Shown here in pieces: positions 24,481-35,794 of a DNA stretch of 64,000 nt; position 1 is the stretch's first letter; the number at the start of each line of letters is the position of its first letter. Location: contig NBIV01000035.1 in the NCBI GenBank assembly GCA_003194525.1, forward strand, positions 1 through 64,000, written 5' to 3'. The position numbers and the translations under genes are program-made. The notes beneath the pieces are model-generated. The model did not search any database. It was not told the DNA's origin and saw nothing but the letters and a program-made list of their open reading frames with translations. This DNA is from Gracilariopsis chorda (Eukaryota > Rhodophyta > Florideophyceae > Gracilariales > Gracilariaceae).

Positions 24481-24870
24481 CTGCAATACATACAACCCCC
24501 TTTTCCTAGTAAGCGGTAGCAGCAGGCTCTTGTAGGCGCAATCCGTGCATTGGTACGCATGCACATCAACCTTTGCTGGTTCCCCCGAGCGGGCGACATA
24601 ATCTAGATGTTTCTTATCCGACTCTTGGTCATGTTTTTCCTGTACAGCGGCCTCCTTGGTACCCTCTTGCTCACGCTACTTAATGCGTTGTTGCACGACG
24701 CCATCAAACAGCAACTTGGCATGCACCTCATGCAGACGTAAAGCTGTTGTGGATGCCATGGGCGCCTGTTGCATGTCGTCATGCTTAATTTCATGCTTCA
24801 TTTGTTGAGCGTAGCTCAGAGCTCCCAAACCCCCCAATGGGAACTCTGACAATACCACGTCACATAACGA
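24481..24870 (-). pseudogene. partial host gene or exon with Cys-x2-Cys motif, unrecognised
   Basis: Minus frame from about 24870 reads SEFPLGGLGALSYAQQ, a Gln/Lys/Glu-rich helical stretch (LLFDGVVQQRIK, EQEGTKEAAVQEK) and VHAYQCTDCAYKSLL, ending at an excellent donor (TTGCAG|GTAAATG) at 24481/24480. One TAG (24676-24678) interrupts the frame. No clear ATG is in frame at the start, so an upstream exon or lost start is possible. Any downstream exon is now occupied by the Harbinger-type gene. The Cys pair after a charged helix faintly recalls the C-terminal zinc region of Mcm10, but I would not name it. Confidence 0.45.
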
Positions 24871-25128
24871 CGAGAAAGAAAATAGTAAAGAGAAGTCCGG
24901 AAAAAAGAGAAGAAAACTAGTACAAAGTGCACCGTAATCCGCCTGTCTGCATTCCGTACTCCTAGCAACAGCTTATAGATTCTTCAGCAACAGTGCCAAG
25001 ACAAACTGGAAATAAAAGCCGGTTTACCATCTTTTCACTTTATGCCTTCGAATCAAAACTTGCTTCGACATCGGATTCAAATGCCCGTTTTCATTGATTG
25101 GGGCGTCATTCTTGTTTTCCTTTCCCGT

Positions 25129-28100
25129 TCATTTGTTGCGGTTTCTATTAGTTACATCATTCTTTTGGATTGGACCATCTTCCTCACGAACATGAGTCCC
25201 CTGCGCCAATCGTTGAGGCCAACTGGTTGTGCGCGACCCACGGCTTCGTTCGTTGGATTCAAAATCACCAGTAGAACCTTCGACATTCCTGTTAGAAGTT
25301 CCTTCAGAGATTCTTCCAGCAGACTGCTCAGAGGGTGTACTTTTTCGTCTACTTCCGCGTGTAGCGTACTTACCCTTTTGTTGAGATTGCTGGTCTTCGC
25401 GCTGTGGTACGGTATCATGTGGGACGTCCTGCGATTCTTTTCCATCCCCGTCCATCAAGGATATTGGTGGACTAGAATATGTTTTGCTCCGTCTCTTATG
25501 GGTGGCGCGTGGACTTTCTCGAGTTCCACCCCTATTCGCGGATCTACGAGCCATATGGTGCTTTTGCTGTGATGCGATGGCTTCCTGTTCTTCTCCGTCG
25601 TGGTTGTCACTCTGCCGGTCCGCTCTTCTCGGTGGTTCGGATTCGTTCGAATTCAAGTCGGAAACCTGTTCTTAGAAAACTTCTGATTCATTACCTTGAG
25701 AGTCTCTTTGATCGCTAGTATCTTGGTCGTTGGGCCCAGCTCTCTGGGTGGCCTTGGGAGCATTATTTTGAAGGTCCGAATCAGTCCCCAAAGCCTCCGG
25801 TCTTTGCAACTTTGGGCTCGTTTCTCTGTTTTTTGACGAATTATTGCTGCGTCTTGTTTGCTTTGGGGGATTTAGGGATGCATCAGGAACTTCTCTGTTT
25901 GCTCTCTTGCGAATTGCGACCGGGGAGTTGTGATACTCCATCATGTTCCTCGCAACATCTTCTGCTGTCGTCGCGGTTGTCTTAATATCTTCTGAGTCCT
26001 GTTCCAAGATCCCTTCCTCATCTCCATCTTCGTTGTCATCCCTGGAATAGTTCTCCATTCTAGCTTAATCTACTCTTGCCTTCTGCCTCGAGGACTTTCT
26101 AACGTTTGAAGGCTCTGGAGGCGGGGTGTGTGAACTGGGAGAAGTAGCCCGTCTTCTTTTTCTCTTGGAACGCGGCCCACGTTGGGATCTCGGTCTTTCA
26201 CTTGCCCTCATCATGGGAGGCAGCTCCGGAGGCCTTCTGTCAGCGATGGCTTCAAGAGAAGAATAGAAATGGTCAAAGAGATCGATCAATTCATCGTCCA
26301 ACGCTTCTGCATACTTGTTTCCAAGGTCATCAATTGTTTCCATCGATCCCATCATACCTTTGGCATCTTCCTGGAAAAAATGGGATATCAAGGCAAAACT
26401 TGAGGAAGACAGAACGAACAGTTTTCGTACAAAATCTGTGGCATCTGATGCTTCGGCACAGTGATCAAAGAGAGCGTGAAGCAGGTCTATAGATCCTTTC
26501 GCCTTCAAATCTCGACGATGTCGGAGTGAAACACAGGTATCGGCCAGTTCCCTGATTATACTCTGCCGTTGTCTCTTATCACACTGCAGCTTAAGCACCT
26601 CGTGCAGCGCTCCAACATTATCTCTTGATAGAGCGTTCCCAAGTATTTGGCGCTGTTGGAGATAGTCCCGGCATACGCGAAAAGATGTGTATTCGTTACT
26701 TTCTGCTTTGGTTTCTTTCCGGGGTTTGATAAGAACTCCAAAAAGCGGAAGGTGAGAGATATGTCGCGAAAGCAAAGAATGCAAAGATGCCTGAACAAGG
26801 GATGCGAAAAAGTCTCCTACTTCTCTTTCTTGAAGTCCTGCCTGGCCACGATTTCTTCCAGATCCTCTACGGGAAGTCAGTTTCAACTAATACTCAAAAA
26901 GGGTGGTGACCACGGACCTGGTCATGTCCACCAACTGTGGGATCGTTTCTTTAAGGGAAAGCAAGTTGAGGTCGGGATCTGCAGGTGATGCGTTGTCGGA
27001 TTCTGTTCGCTTCCGCAAGATCATCATTGACATATTTTTTTCAATGCCGCGACATAGTGTTAAAACTATAAGAATGCATCGCGAACAAAATAGCCTTACT
27101 GCCAAAGGAACAGAATCACAGGCGCAGATGCGTTGCAAGATATCAATTACATCAGCACCTTGGTTCCGATATTCTTGAAGTTCTTCCAACTCCATTATCT
27201 TTTCATGTGATGTTTGGGACGAGCCCGTCGTAATCAACCGAGATCTTATCTTTGACAATGACCAAACGGCAAAGGCGCATGCTGAAAGAGATGCATCAAT
27301 TGTGACATGGTCATTTAGCCCTGATAAATCGCCGTTTCTTTCTTGAAACTCCAAAACGTCCTTCACAACCTCATATGTGGAAGAGTCAGAATCTACAAGT
27401 TCTGTCAAGATTCGCAATTGAGACATAAGAGCTGCCACATTATCCGGTTCAGCCTTGGAGAGATCTGTACGGAATTGCAGTGCAAGATCTTTGGAAACTC
27501 GTTGACAGCAAAGCTGCAAGGAAGTACAGGTCGCCTTTTTCAAAGGATTCTGTTCAGACAGAAAATTCCTTAGTGTCTCGGCGCAAGCTGAAGAGACCTC
27601 CTCTGAACCAGTGTGGTTCACCATTACCCCAATGATACGATCTAGCATCGCGGAAAAATGGCCATCCTGGTCCTGTTGCTCAAATGTTGTCATTGTGAAG
27701 TGCCTTGGTAGCTCCACCAAAGTACTGATTGTTTTCGGGTCGGATTGATACTGACTTAGTAACCTAGGCAGCAGAGGCAGAAAGTGTTTGGATAGCAGAG
27801 TCCCCGGTGTTCTGGGGTCCGAATATTCCCCTTTCTCAACTATCCTTGCTCGCATAGGATCTCCGTTTCTGCTGGCTTCCGCTGCAGAGGCCAAGAGCAT
27901 CTCGCACAATACACCCTTTTCACTATCACTCAAAGCTTCTCCGTCTTGAATCGCCGTGTCAGATTGTTGGTCTTCAAGCAGAAGCTCTTCAAAGGCCTGC
28001 CAACACCGAAGGGAAGGTTAATAATCCCAAACAGCATCCACAAGTGCAGCATCTACCCCATCATCTCCGTTTCTTACAATAGCAAATAACAGTTCCCTTA

Positions 28101-29961
28101 TGCCCTCCGGAGCCCGTTCGACAGGAGGGATTTCTCGCAAAATTGTATTAAACGGACCAGTATATGCACGCTTCCCGTTCCGTTTTCGTTGGACACGGCT
28201 CCGCTTTGACGCGGACGAAGGAACGTCGTCGATGTCCATAGTAACCATAGTTGTCAATAATTCGCCTGCTGCACGTCGAACGTCTCTGTGATGATCCTCA
28301 AGTGCGATATCACATATCGACTCACACTGAGCAGGTCTCAAGAGCTTGTCATTACTGTTATGTGGCAAAAGGAAATTCAGGAAACGGATGGCATTTGCAG
28401 CAACGGTGTCGTCTTTGTCACAAGCCATGTCAATGATGCGATCACAGAAACGCTGCAGAAACGTTTCGAAGTTGGCAAAATACTCTTTCTTCTTTAGCAT
28501 ACGATGTAGAACCTCGAGGCTTGTCTTTCGAACGACAGCGTCTTTATCTGACAAAAGCCATCCGATGCACTTGTTATGGGTTTCATCCAAAACGTGATCA
28601 GGAAACATCATGATCCATCCTCCCAATGCTGATAGCGACATGGAGCGCACGTTGGCATATGTATCGCGATAGCGGCCAATGAAGATACTTCTGTATACTT
28701 TATCTGAAAGTTCTGTGAGCTCACTGTTCTTCGCAGTTAGCTCATCAACCTTGTTAGCAAGTTCCTTCCTCTTTGGAGAGAGTTCTTTCTTCTTGTCTTT
28801 CCCTTGAGCTGCTCGTTTCTTGGCGCCGCGCGCGCTGTCGTTACGTTGACTGATCCCACTACGTCTCTTTTCTGTGTACAGTTGTCTTTGAATGCTAGCA
28901 AGCTGTTTTCGTAACTGTGTGCCAACTTTGATAAACCCATCTACACGTCCATACGCAGCAAGAGTAGCGGAAACTCTGAGAGTTTGAATCGGAGAACCAG
29001 ACATGGACTCAAGCCAAGGAATAAGCGTTTCAAAGCAATCAGTGTCATACAAGACTATATCCGGAGTCTCAGATGCAACGCGGCGCCAAAAGTCTTCGTA
29101 GGTTCGACGCACTCTTCGAGATGGCGTATTTTTTGCTAGCACGACGACTTTCTCGGGTGCATCAACGGCTAAGACTTGACATAAGTCCCTAACGCTTTCT
29201 TGTGGTTCATTGGCTATAATCATGTCCGAAGTGACCAGCTGCTCACGGGAAAAGGGTACAGGTCGCGCCGCGCTGATGACAAGGGACACGATGGCCGCCA
29301 TGGCCTCTGGGCCGTTGATAGATACATGAGACATCCAGGCAGTGAAAAGTCCGGGTGAGCTCGACGGCTTGTGAAGCATAGCGTTAAATAATAAAGGAGA
29401 CTGAACAGAAGAATCTTGGTTCGGTTGTTCGAGACCCTGGTCATCTTCAAAAGCTTCGTACACAAAACCGAAGCATGGCTGCGACGAAGGAGAAGCGGTG
29501 GAGGGAGAGTGTGTGCTGTTGGTTACGGACGGAGGCGCAATAGATACGAAGGCACGGCGGCGCTTGGCGCACACAGCGATGAGATTGGCAGCGATCTGAC
29601 AAGCGCAAGATGCAGCGTAGCGCCAGCACGGTGCCCGCTGCGTGGCCACGTGGTGGGGCCACCACAAAACGACCTGAAGAGCAGAGCACTGGCGCAAAGC
29701 GCAACTCGCCGATATGACATCTACGTCACAGCATTGCGATGGGCGAGCGGCTGTCGGAGGTGGTGATACCTGCCACCCCCACGCCCCCGCGCGCGTGCAC
29801 GGACGGCGCTGCCACTGACGAAGGCGCCCACACCCACGCCACCATGACAGCGAATTGCAGCCCAGGCCGATGGTGCTGCACACAAGCCCGGACCACGCGT
29901 TCGACCAGGTGCTCATGAGGTGCAACATTGTCGCCGCCGCTAGCACCACGCAGTTCAGCAC
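25129..29961 (-). CDS. SCC3: cohesin subunit SA/Scc3 (STAG), one frame with four in-frame stops
   Basis: HEAT-repeat subunit of the cohesin ring that binds the kleisin Scc1/Rad21 and holds sister chromatids together in the nucleus. From the first ATG, residues about 130-400 match the STAG N-half (LLFNAMLHKPSSSPGLFTAW). The stromalin conservative domain is at about 422-510 (VYRSIFIGRYRD, YANVRSMSLSALGGWIMMFP, GWLLSDKDAVVRKTSLEVLH). Next come VDAALVDAVWD and AFEELLLED, then further HEAT-like helices and a long Lys/Arg/Ser-rich tail. The frame is continuous for about 1610 codons to TGA at 25129-25131 but is crossed by TAA 28018-28020, TAG 26887-26889, TAA 26065-26067 and TAA 25672-25674. Homology runs straight across the first stop (human LVDSLWE...LLKDWECMTELLLEE). 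The first 100-130 codons are GC-rich and unlike STAG, so the true start is uncertain and may lie near 29560 or in an upstream exon. It is either a lightly mutated pseudogene or a gene expressed by unusual means. Confidence 0.85.
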
Positions 29962-30593
29962 CTTTGTGTTACATTTCCACCCTTCGCCGTTGCGTTCGCA
30001 GAGTGGAACGCCCCGCCGCGCGGTTCAATTTGCGCCATCGCCATAGCGCCGGACGCCGCCGTGCTGGCGCTGCTCATTGCCGATCACTCTTCCGCTGTGC
30101 TCACGCTGTTGTGACCGCGCTCGCTGCGTCGATTGCTGCGCCTCGGCTTGCCCTCCACACCCTAGACGTCTGTCTCGGCTGCATTCTTCTCAGCCCTGTC
30201 TGTTCGCCCGCCCGATCACTTCGCGCTTCGCGGACACATGTTGCTCCCTAATCAACATGCCGCCTTCCAGTCCATCTCCAAACAACACCACCATCTCCGT
30301 CCTCAACAACACACCACTTCAAGCGCCTGCGCGCCCAGTTGGCTTGTCCTCGCCCTCAACTTTTTGCTTATCTACTCCTTTTCTCCTGATTACTCCCGTC
30401 TTCACTCCTATTCCACCCACAAACTATCGCACACATCCGCCACGCTCGTCTTGCTTCCCACCTTGCCACACCACCCCCACGCCTCATTGCTACCCGTAAA
30501 CTGCTTTCTGCACATTTCCTACTCATCCATAGTCCTGTATTCCTCTTTACTAATTCCAATCCAAACCCATCGCATCTACATCTCATTCTCAGA
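29962..30593. other. GC-rich then pyrimidine-rich intergenic region upstream of SCC3
   Basis: About 29.5-30.2 kb is unusually GC-rich; 30240-30590 has long C/T/A-rich, purine-poor plus-strand runs. Overlapping Pro/Ser/Thr-rich ORFs exist in both plus frames but look like composition artefacts. This is the likely promoter and 5' UTR region of the SA/Scc3 frame. Confidence 0.5.
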
Positions 30594-31334
30594 CTATTCT
30601 AAACATTGTCGTAGTTCAAACAGGGATTGAAATATCTCTCCTATACTCGGCAGCACTGCTGGTGCACTTGCTGGAACCGGATAAGTTTTCTGTCGAGGTA
30701 AAAGCTCCTTAACAACTGTACGCATTGCAGCTTCCCTTTCTTTCCGAACCAAGTCCTGAACAGCGGATATAGATACAACACTTCCTTCCTTCTGCACAGA
30801 ACTCTTGATACATTCAGCAATATCAAGCGTGGTCGTCTTCATAGTTTCCATCTGTTTTGCGATATCTACCTGCATCCGTTTCGCGAATGGTACCCTGGGA
30901 TTGTCTGTTAATATTCGTTTCTTACTTTCACCAACAACACCAGACGTTCTTCTCGCATTCTCCATTTCCTTCTCGGACGGTGCAAGGTTTTCATCGTGGT
31001 TTCCAAGCACAGTCGCCTGTGCTTTTGCTTGAATATCACGATATATTCATTTTGCACGGCGCACTTCGGGTGGAATATGTGGATCTCCGGTTGGTTTCCG
31101 CGTGTAAGCCAGATGATCAAACTTATCCTTCAAACTTTCTGCGGTTCTTCTCGGTCGGTCGTTGTCTTCAGCCCACTGCATGAACTTTTCTGCAACTCTG
31201 GCCCAATGGTTTCTACCAAGTGGTTCAATGTCCGCTACTAAATCAAGGAGCTTCCGCATATCTTCTGCATTGTAGTTCAGACTACCGCGACGAAAGTGAG
31301 TACCTTTCTGGAACCGTTTATCTATCTCGCTCAT
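30594..31334 (-). pseudogene. DUF6818-like SANT/Myb transposon-associated protein, one in-frame TGA
   Basis: The N-terminus (from 31334) has AEDMRKLLDLVADIEPLGRN, then WARVAEKFMQWAED, RRTAESLKDKFDHLA and KPTGDPHIPPEVRRAK. This is the layout of the DUF6818 Myb-like domain found in transposon-linked genes of oomycetes and red algae. The same frame continues after TGA 31047-31049 (IYRDIQAKAQATVLG) through a charged, helical C-terminus ending at 30594. The domain probably binds DNA. The TGA lies where a charged residue would be expected and could derive from CGA. It is near no transposase gene, so its parent element is not identified. Confidence 0.65.
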
Positions 31335-31804
31335 CGTGTAAAGTAGACGGTTATACTTTTATTTGTAACAGAATAGGTGAGCCAAGGAAGGAAACCAAAG
31401 GAAAAAGCTGTATGCTTCACAAGAAGTTGACTTGGATAGGAAGCGCGAGCGAAACTCCATGCTGGAACTTTGTACAAACGGCCATGCTTCTTTGTTGAAG
31501 CATGGCCATTTGTAGTTTTCGTTAACTGCGTAACCGTTTTTTTTTCTGACTGTGGTAAGTGGCCAAAAACAGGCAAGGCCATATCCCCTCCCGAGTTTGT
31601 CATTCTGTCAATTCCTAGATCCTCCCAATGTTCAACTATTAAGTTGCAGCCCGGGTGGGCTTCACGAGCACTGAAGGCATCCAAGTGCTCACAGTAGTGG
31701 ATAAAGAAGGTACTCCTAGCGTCATCCGCCAGAATGAAGTCCCAGAACTGAGGATCATGCCATTGGTGCAGACGTCCATCGGACTTCAGGTGGGAGGAGG
31801 GCAT
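31331..31804 (-). CDS. hypothetical protein, unrecognised
   Basis: 157-aa minus frame with protein-like composition (HQWHDPQFWDFILADDARST, HYCEHLDAFSAREAHPGC, WEDLGIDRMTNSGGD), overlapping the start of the DUF6818-like gene by a few bases in another frame. No domain is recognised and upstream continuation is unclear. It overlaps the left margin of the gypsy fossil, so at least one boundary is doubtful. Confidence 0.3.
   Translation of the reverse strand: MPSSHLKSDGRLHQWHDPQFWDFILADDARSTFFIHYCEHLDAFSAREAHPGCNLIVEHWEDLGIDRMTNSGGDMALPVFGHLPQSEKKTVTQLTKTTNGHASTKKHGRLYKVPAWSFARASYPSQLLVKHTAFSFGFLPWLTYSVTNKSITVYFTR
31474..31513. repeat. hairpin, 17-bp arms with one mismatch
   Basis: Arm 31474-31490 (ACAAACGGCCATGCTTC), 6-base loop TTTGTT, arm 31497-31513 (GAAGCATGGCCATTTGT). 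The central 11 bp are perfect. Lies within the hypothetical minus ORF. Confidence 0.85.
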
Positions 31805-33551
31805 CCCCTACGGATATGCTTTATGTCCGACAGGACGGTCCGCATCGCAGTCCATATGGCACGCGTTCTATTCGTCGTTGCCGAAAGTTTAAGCGCAAAC
31901 GTAATCTTGAGATGTGAATACATCGATAAAAACTTCATAGCGATCTACCCCTGGAAGGTAGTTATATGTATAAGGAATCACTTATCTGTGCCCATATACC
32001 GGAGACCGGTGTTGACCTGGTGTTGCAAGTAACCGAAGAGAGAAGCTCGGAAACTGAAGAGGGATCTACTTTACAGCTATCGACAAATTTATGTGGACCG
32101 GGAGACCCATCTGCTCCCCAGGTCAGAGACCGTCGATTGGGTACGATGTGCCGGTGGATTCAGCTTCTTCCTACAGCCAGAATAGAAGCTACTAGAGAGG
32201 TATTGGGCCCAGTTGACAAATGGTTTTGCAAACTTTCACATGAATAGGCCTTCTCAGGTCATATTGGGGAACTTCACTGTAAAGGACAAGTTCTTGGGGG
32301 TGCAGTTCCGTTACGCTCGTTGGCCATCATTTGTATTGCAAGCGAACCCGCTCAGGAGCCGATTACATACGGTGAGGCACAGCCGAGTATGGCTGCCAAG
32401 AACCAAGAGGTGCGAGCGACTCAGTATGAAATGAATACATTGGATTCCACTGACGTGGAACAAATTCCAAAAAAAAAAGCGTTGCATTGCGGAAGAGTTG
32501 ATTAGCAAGCATGCAGATATGTAGAGTGGTAGGTTTGGAGATATCCGGAGAACCCCACATAGGGTCAAGTTGGTTGCAGGGGCAACGCCAGTGCACCCTT
32601 AACCCTATCGGGCAGGGCCCAAGATCAGGGAGCATGAGCTCACCGAAGTCAAGTGGATGCTTGGAGCCAGGGTAATAGAACCTGCGAGGCTAGATTGGTC
32701 AAGCCCAATTGTCTTCATTCGAAAGCTAGACGATAGCGTACGCTTCTTCGTAGATTATGCGGTTTCAACGCCCCTACCTTGAAATATACCTATCCTACTT
32801 CATGACCAGAAGAGTGTCTAGAAAGCCTTTCCAATGCCCAGTTCTACAAAACAGTGAATGGCAACAGTGGATATTGGCATTTGGCAGTTGCACCCATGGA
32901 TCGGAACAAGACGACTTTTACATGCCGCGATGGAGCCCATCGGTTCGTAAACATGCCATTTGAGCTATGCAACGCTCCCACCACGTTACATCAGATCTTC
33001 TACATCCTGCTCTTAGGGTATAAATGGCAGCACTGCCTGGTGTATATAGATGATGTTACCATGTTTTCAGAGACCGTGGAAGACCACGAACGCCACTTTG
33101 ATGAGATCATCACCATTTCTGAGAAATCAGGTTTCACCCGGAAGTTAAAGAAAATTTAATTCTCTCAGCAGTCAGTCGATTACCTTGGCCACATGATTCG
33201 GCCTGGGCTAATTGAAGTAGCTGCCAAGACGCGGCTCTTAAAAAAAACGACCCCGCCTACAACGCAGACCTGAGTCCAGTCCTTCCATGGGATGTGCAAC
33301 TTCTACCGACGTTTTATGTGAGACTTTGCCAAGATCGCTGATTTGTTAGCTGGGCTCATGGCGAAGAATTGCTCTTCAAATTTCCCTGAATTCACTTGTG
33401 AGCAGATGGAGGTGTTGAATGCCCTTAAGCGCTCTCTAACGCATGCACTATTCCTAAAGCTGCGAACGGCGGATAACCAGTTCATGAGTAAAACTCTTGC
33501 CAGTGCTTGAAAGATAGGTTGTGTCTTGACACAAGAGTTTGACGGAATACG

Positions 33552-33765
33552 TGTAACACAGACGTACCTGTAGGGCCACGGAGCTCAGTTGAAGACAGAC
33601 TACAAGCTCTGTCTCCGACGTTAGTGTCCCGTAATGTAGTGTCAGGATCTTCTAGATGTATCGATTGTAGCCATTAGACTCTATTAAAGGAGATGAAGTC
33701 TGGCGTTCTCTCCTCAGAACCAGCCAGACCTTCCATCGTGCCGCCTCTCCAGTTTCAGTGTTACA
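33552..33765 (+). repeat. LTR1 of composite element (214 bp)
   Basis: TGTAACACAGACG to CAGTGTTACA. Followed by TTTGGTAGCATCGC, a TGGTAGCA-type primer site resembling the initiator tRNA-Met 3' end. Confidence 0.9.
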
Positions 33766-34485
33766 TTTGGTAGCATCGCTCTCGATCCTCGCCACTAGGG
33801 TTCACCACGCGTTCCATTCGCTCAACATTTTCTTGTCGTCCGCACTTGTCTCCCCAAATCTAGATTGAATTCATCTCCTCATCGTCCTAGATACTTCAAT
33901 CTGTCTCCACTGCCGGGTTCCTACACTCAGCTTTACGATGGTCACCATCAGTCATTGCACTCCAATGACCCCACCGCTTTCACTCTGATTGCTCTTATTA
34001 CGCAAAGGAAACTCAAATTTCCGTTTATCGCTGCTCATCACCGACTTTGAGTAGCCACCTTGACATGGACTTCGGCACTATACTGGTGGATTATGCCTTC
34101 AAGCAGTATGAGATGCATGAAGTACGAAGTTGGTCTCAGTCTGGGTTCTACTTCTGGACTTTAAACTGTTTCTTGCGCTATCTACCGCCACATTTCAACT
34201 CCGATGATTGATGAAAACAACGCTAACTACTGCAAGTGGATTCAATCTCGCTGTGTAATACGAATTGGTCAATGCAGCAAGTCTCCGCCCTCCATCCCTG
34301 CCTACCCACTTCAGAGTGGTACTGCTACGGTGGCAGTATAAACAATACCCACAATGCAAAAAGCCGCACATTTGCAATCCACACAGAATGGTACTGCGAC
34401 TGCAAGCAGTATAAACAACCCGCTAACCATCACACATCCTAGCAGTGACCCAACGAGGACGTTGGCTTCTCTAAAAGAGGGAGAG

Positions 34486-34699
34486 TGTAACACAGACGTA
34501 CCTGTAGGGCCACGGAGCTCAGTCGAAGACAGACTAAAAGCTCTGTCTCCGACGTTAGTGTCCCGTAATGTAGTGTCAGGATCTTCTAGATGTATCTATT
34601 GTAGCCATTAGACTCTATTAAAGGAGATAAAGTCTGGCGTTCTCTCCTCAGAACCAGCTAGACCTTCCATCGTGCCGCCTCTCCAGTTTCAGTGTTACA
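34486..34699 (+). repeat. LTR2 of composite element (214 bp)
   Basis: Same length and about 98% alike to LTR1, preceded by the purine tract AAAAGAGGGAGAG. It is followed by a 17-bp AT-rich extension and then the primer-site-like TTTGGTAGCATC. Confidence 0.9.
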
Positions 34700-34778
34700 T
34701 TTATATTTTTATTACATTTGGTAGCATCTGCATTTCGATCCCCTCTCGTCCACATTTTACAGTCCCACTACGACCACG

Positions 34779-35075
34779 ATGCCCCCTGCAAGCGAGACCC
34801 GCTCCAGAGCACGCCTCAGAGCACAGAAAGGCAGCTCAACTTCCCGTACAGCAAATCCGTCGCCTCAAAACGGTGCAACCGGACATCAGCCACCTGCCGC
34901 TCTGTCCCCACTACACCAGCCGACCGCAGAATTGCCGCATACGTATGACGCAGCTGCCTCCCGTTCATCATCTCCGAGACCACAAGGAATACTTCCAACA
35001 TCCGTTCTTGAAATGATCCATCTGCAGCATGCTTCATTGGATGCGTTAGCCGCCCAAGTGAGCTACCAAATGTAA
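34779..35075 (+). pseudogene. gag-like 5' fragment, plus copy
   Basis: Begins MPPASETRSRARLRAQ. Ser/Pro/Thr-rich N-terminus with TYDAAASRSSSPRPQG and a short helix LEMIHLQHASLDALAAQV. It is a partial frame and the mirror copy lies at 35046-35501 (minus). Together they form most of the palindrome arms. Confidence 0.7.
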
Positions 35076-35501
35076 CACTGAAACTGGAGAGGCGGCACGA
35101 TGGAAGGTCTGCTGGGATGGAGGGTCCATCGGAGTAGTGTCCAAAGAGCGGTTTGGTATGGCAAGAACTGTAGTCCCAGATGCGGGAGAAACAGCTGCAA
35201 TAGTCTCGGTCAGGGAGCTCACTTGGGCGGCTAACGTATCCAATGAAGCTTGCTGCTGCTGGATCATTTCGAGAACGGATGTTGGAAGTATTCCTTGTGG
35301 TCTCGGAGATGATGAACGGGAGGCAGCTGCGTCATACGTATGCGGCAATTCGGCGGTCGGCTGGTGTAGTGGGGACAGAGCGGCAGGTGGCTGATGTCCG
35401 GTTGCACCGTTTTGAGGCGACGGATTTGCTGTACGGGAAGTTGAGCTGCCTGTCTGTGCTCTGAGGCGTGCTCTGGAGCGGGTCTCGCTTGCAGGGGGCA
35501 T
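35046..35501 (-). pseudogene. gag-like 5' fragment, inverted copy
   Basis: Same start MPPASETRSRARLRAQ on the minus strand, continuing further (SLTETIAAVSPASGT) before running into LTR-derived sequence in the spacer. Confidence 0.7.
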
Positions 35502-35580
35502 CGTGGTCGTAGTGGGACTGTAAAATGTGGACGAGAGGGGATCGAAATGCAGATGCTACCAAATGTAATAAAAATATAAA

Positions 35581-35794
35581 TGTAACACTGAAACTGGAGA
35601 GGCGGCACGATGGAAGGTCTGGCTGGTTCTGAGGAGAGAACGCCAGACTTTATCTCCTTTAATAGAGTCTAATGGCTACAATCGATACATCTAGAAGATC
35701 CTGACACTACATTACGGGACACTAACGTCGGAGACAGAGCTTTTAGTCTGTCTTCGACTGAGCTCCGTGGCCCTACAAGTACGTCTGTGTTACA
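35581..35794 (-). repeat. LTR3 of composite element, inverted (214 bp)
   Basis: Reverse complement of LTR1/LTR2 with few differences, including the same 17-bp AT-rich extension (35564-35580). Outer end abuts the ATACG duplication. Confidence 0.9.

Larger units (their letters stand above)
33552..35794. mobile_element. composite LTR element with 579-bp inverted repeat, inserted in the gypsy fossil
   Basis: Bounded by TGTAACAC at both outer ends in opposite orientation and flanked by a 5-bp duplication ATACG (33547-33551 and 35795-35799). Layout: LTR1 (+), about 720 bp non-coding, LTR2 (+), gag-like ORF (+), 151-bp spacer, gag-like ORF (-), LTR3 (-). The left half (33552-34699) by itself resembles a TRIM-type non-autonomous element with a purine tract before LTR2. 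LTRs differ at only a few positions of 214, so it is recent. A single target duplication implies one integration of the whole composite. Confidence 0.85.

Noticed and set aside
27960-28100. An 81-base intron (GTAAGA ... TATTAAC ... TTGGCAG) removing the first SCC3 stop
   Set aside because: The signals look good, but removing it would delete the conserved LVDAVWD segment that aligns with STAG proteins without a gap, so I prefer a true in-frame stop.
29416-29766. Arg-rich plus-strand ORF over the SCC3 5' region
   Set aside because: GC-rich composition and opposite to the conserved gene; no domain.
25129-29961. Stop-codon reassignment (UAR as Gln, UGA as only stop), suggested by the SCC3 frame
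   Set aside because: Other genes in the window end with TAA or TAG (pyrophosphatase-like TAG at 44002, Plant_tran TAA at 44842), and several frames are interrupted by TGA, so no single alternative code fits.
30077-30630. Pro/Ser/Thr-rich plus-strand ORFs upstream of SCC3
   Set aside because: Several overlapping frames are open because the strand is purine-poor; composition artefact without domain support.
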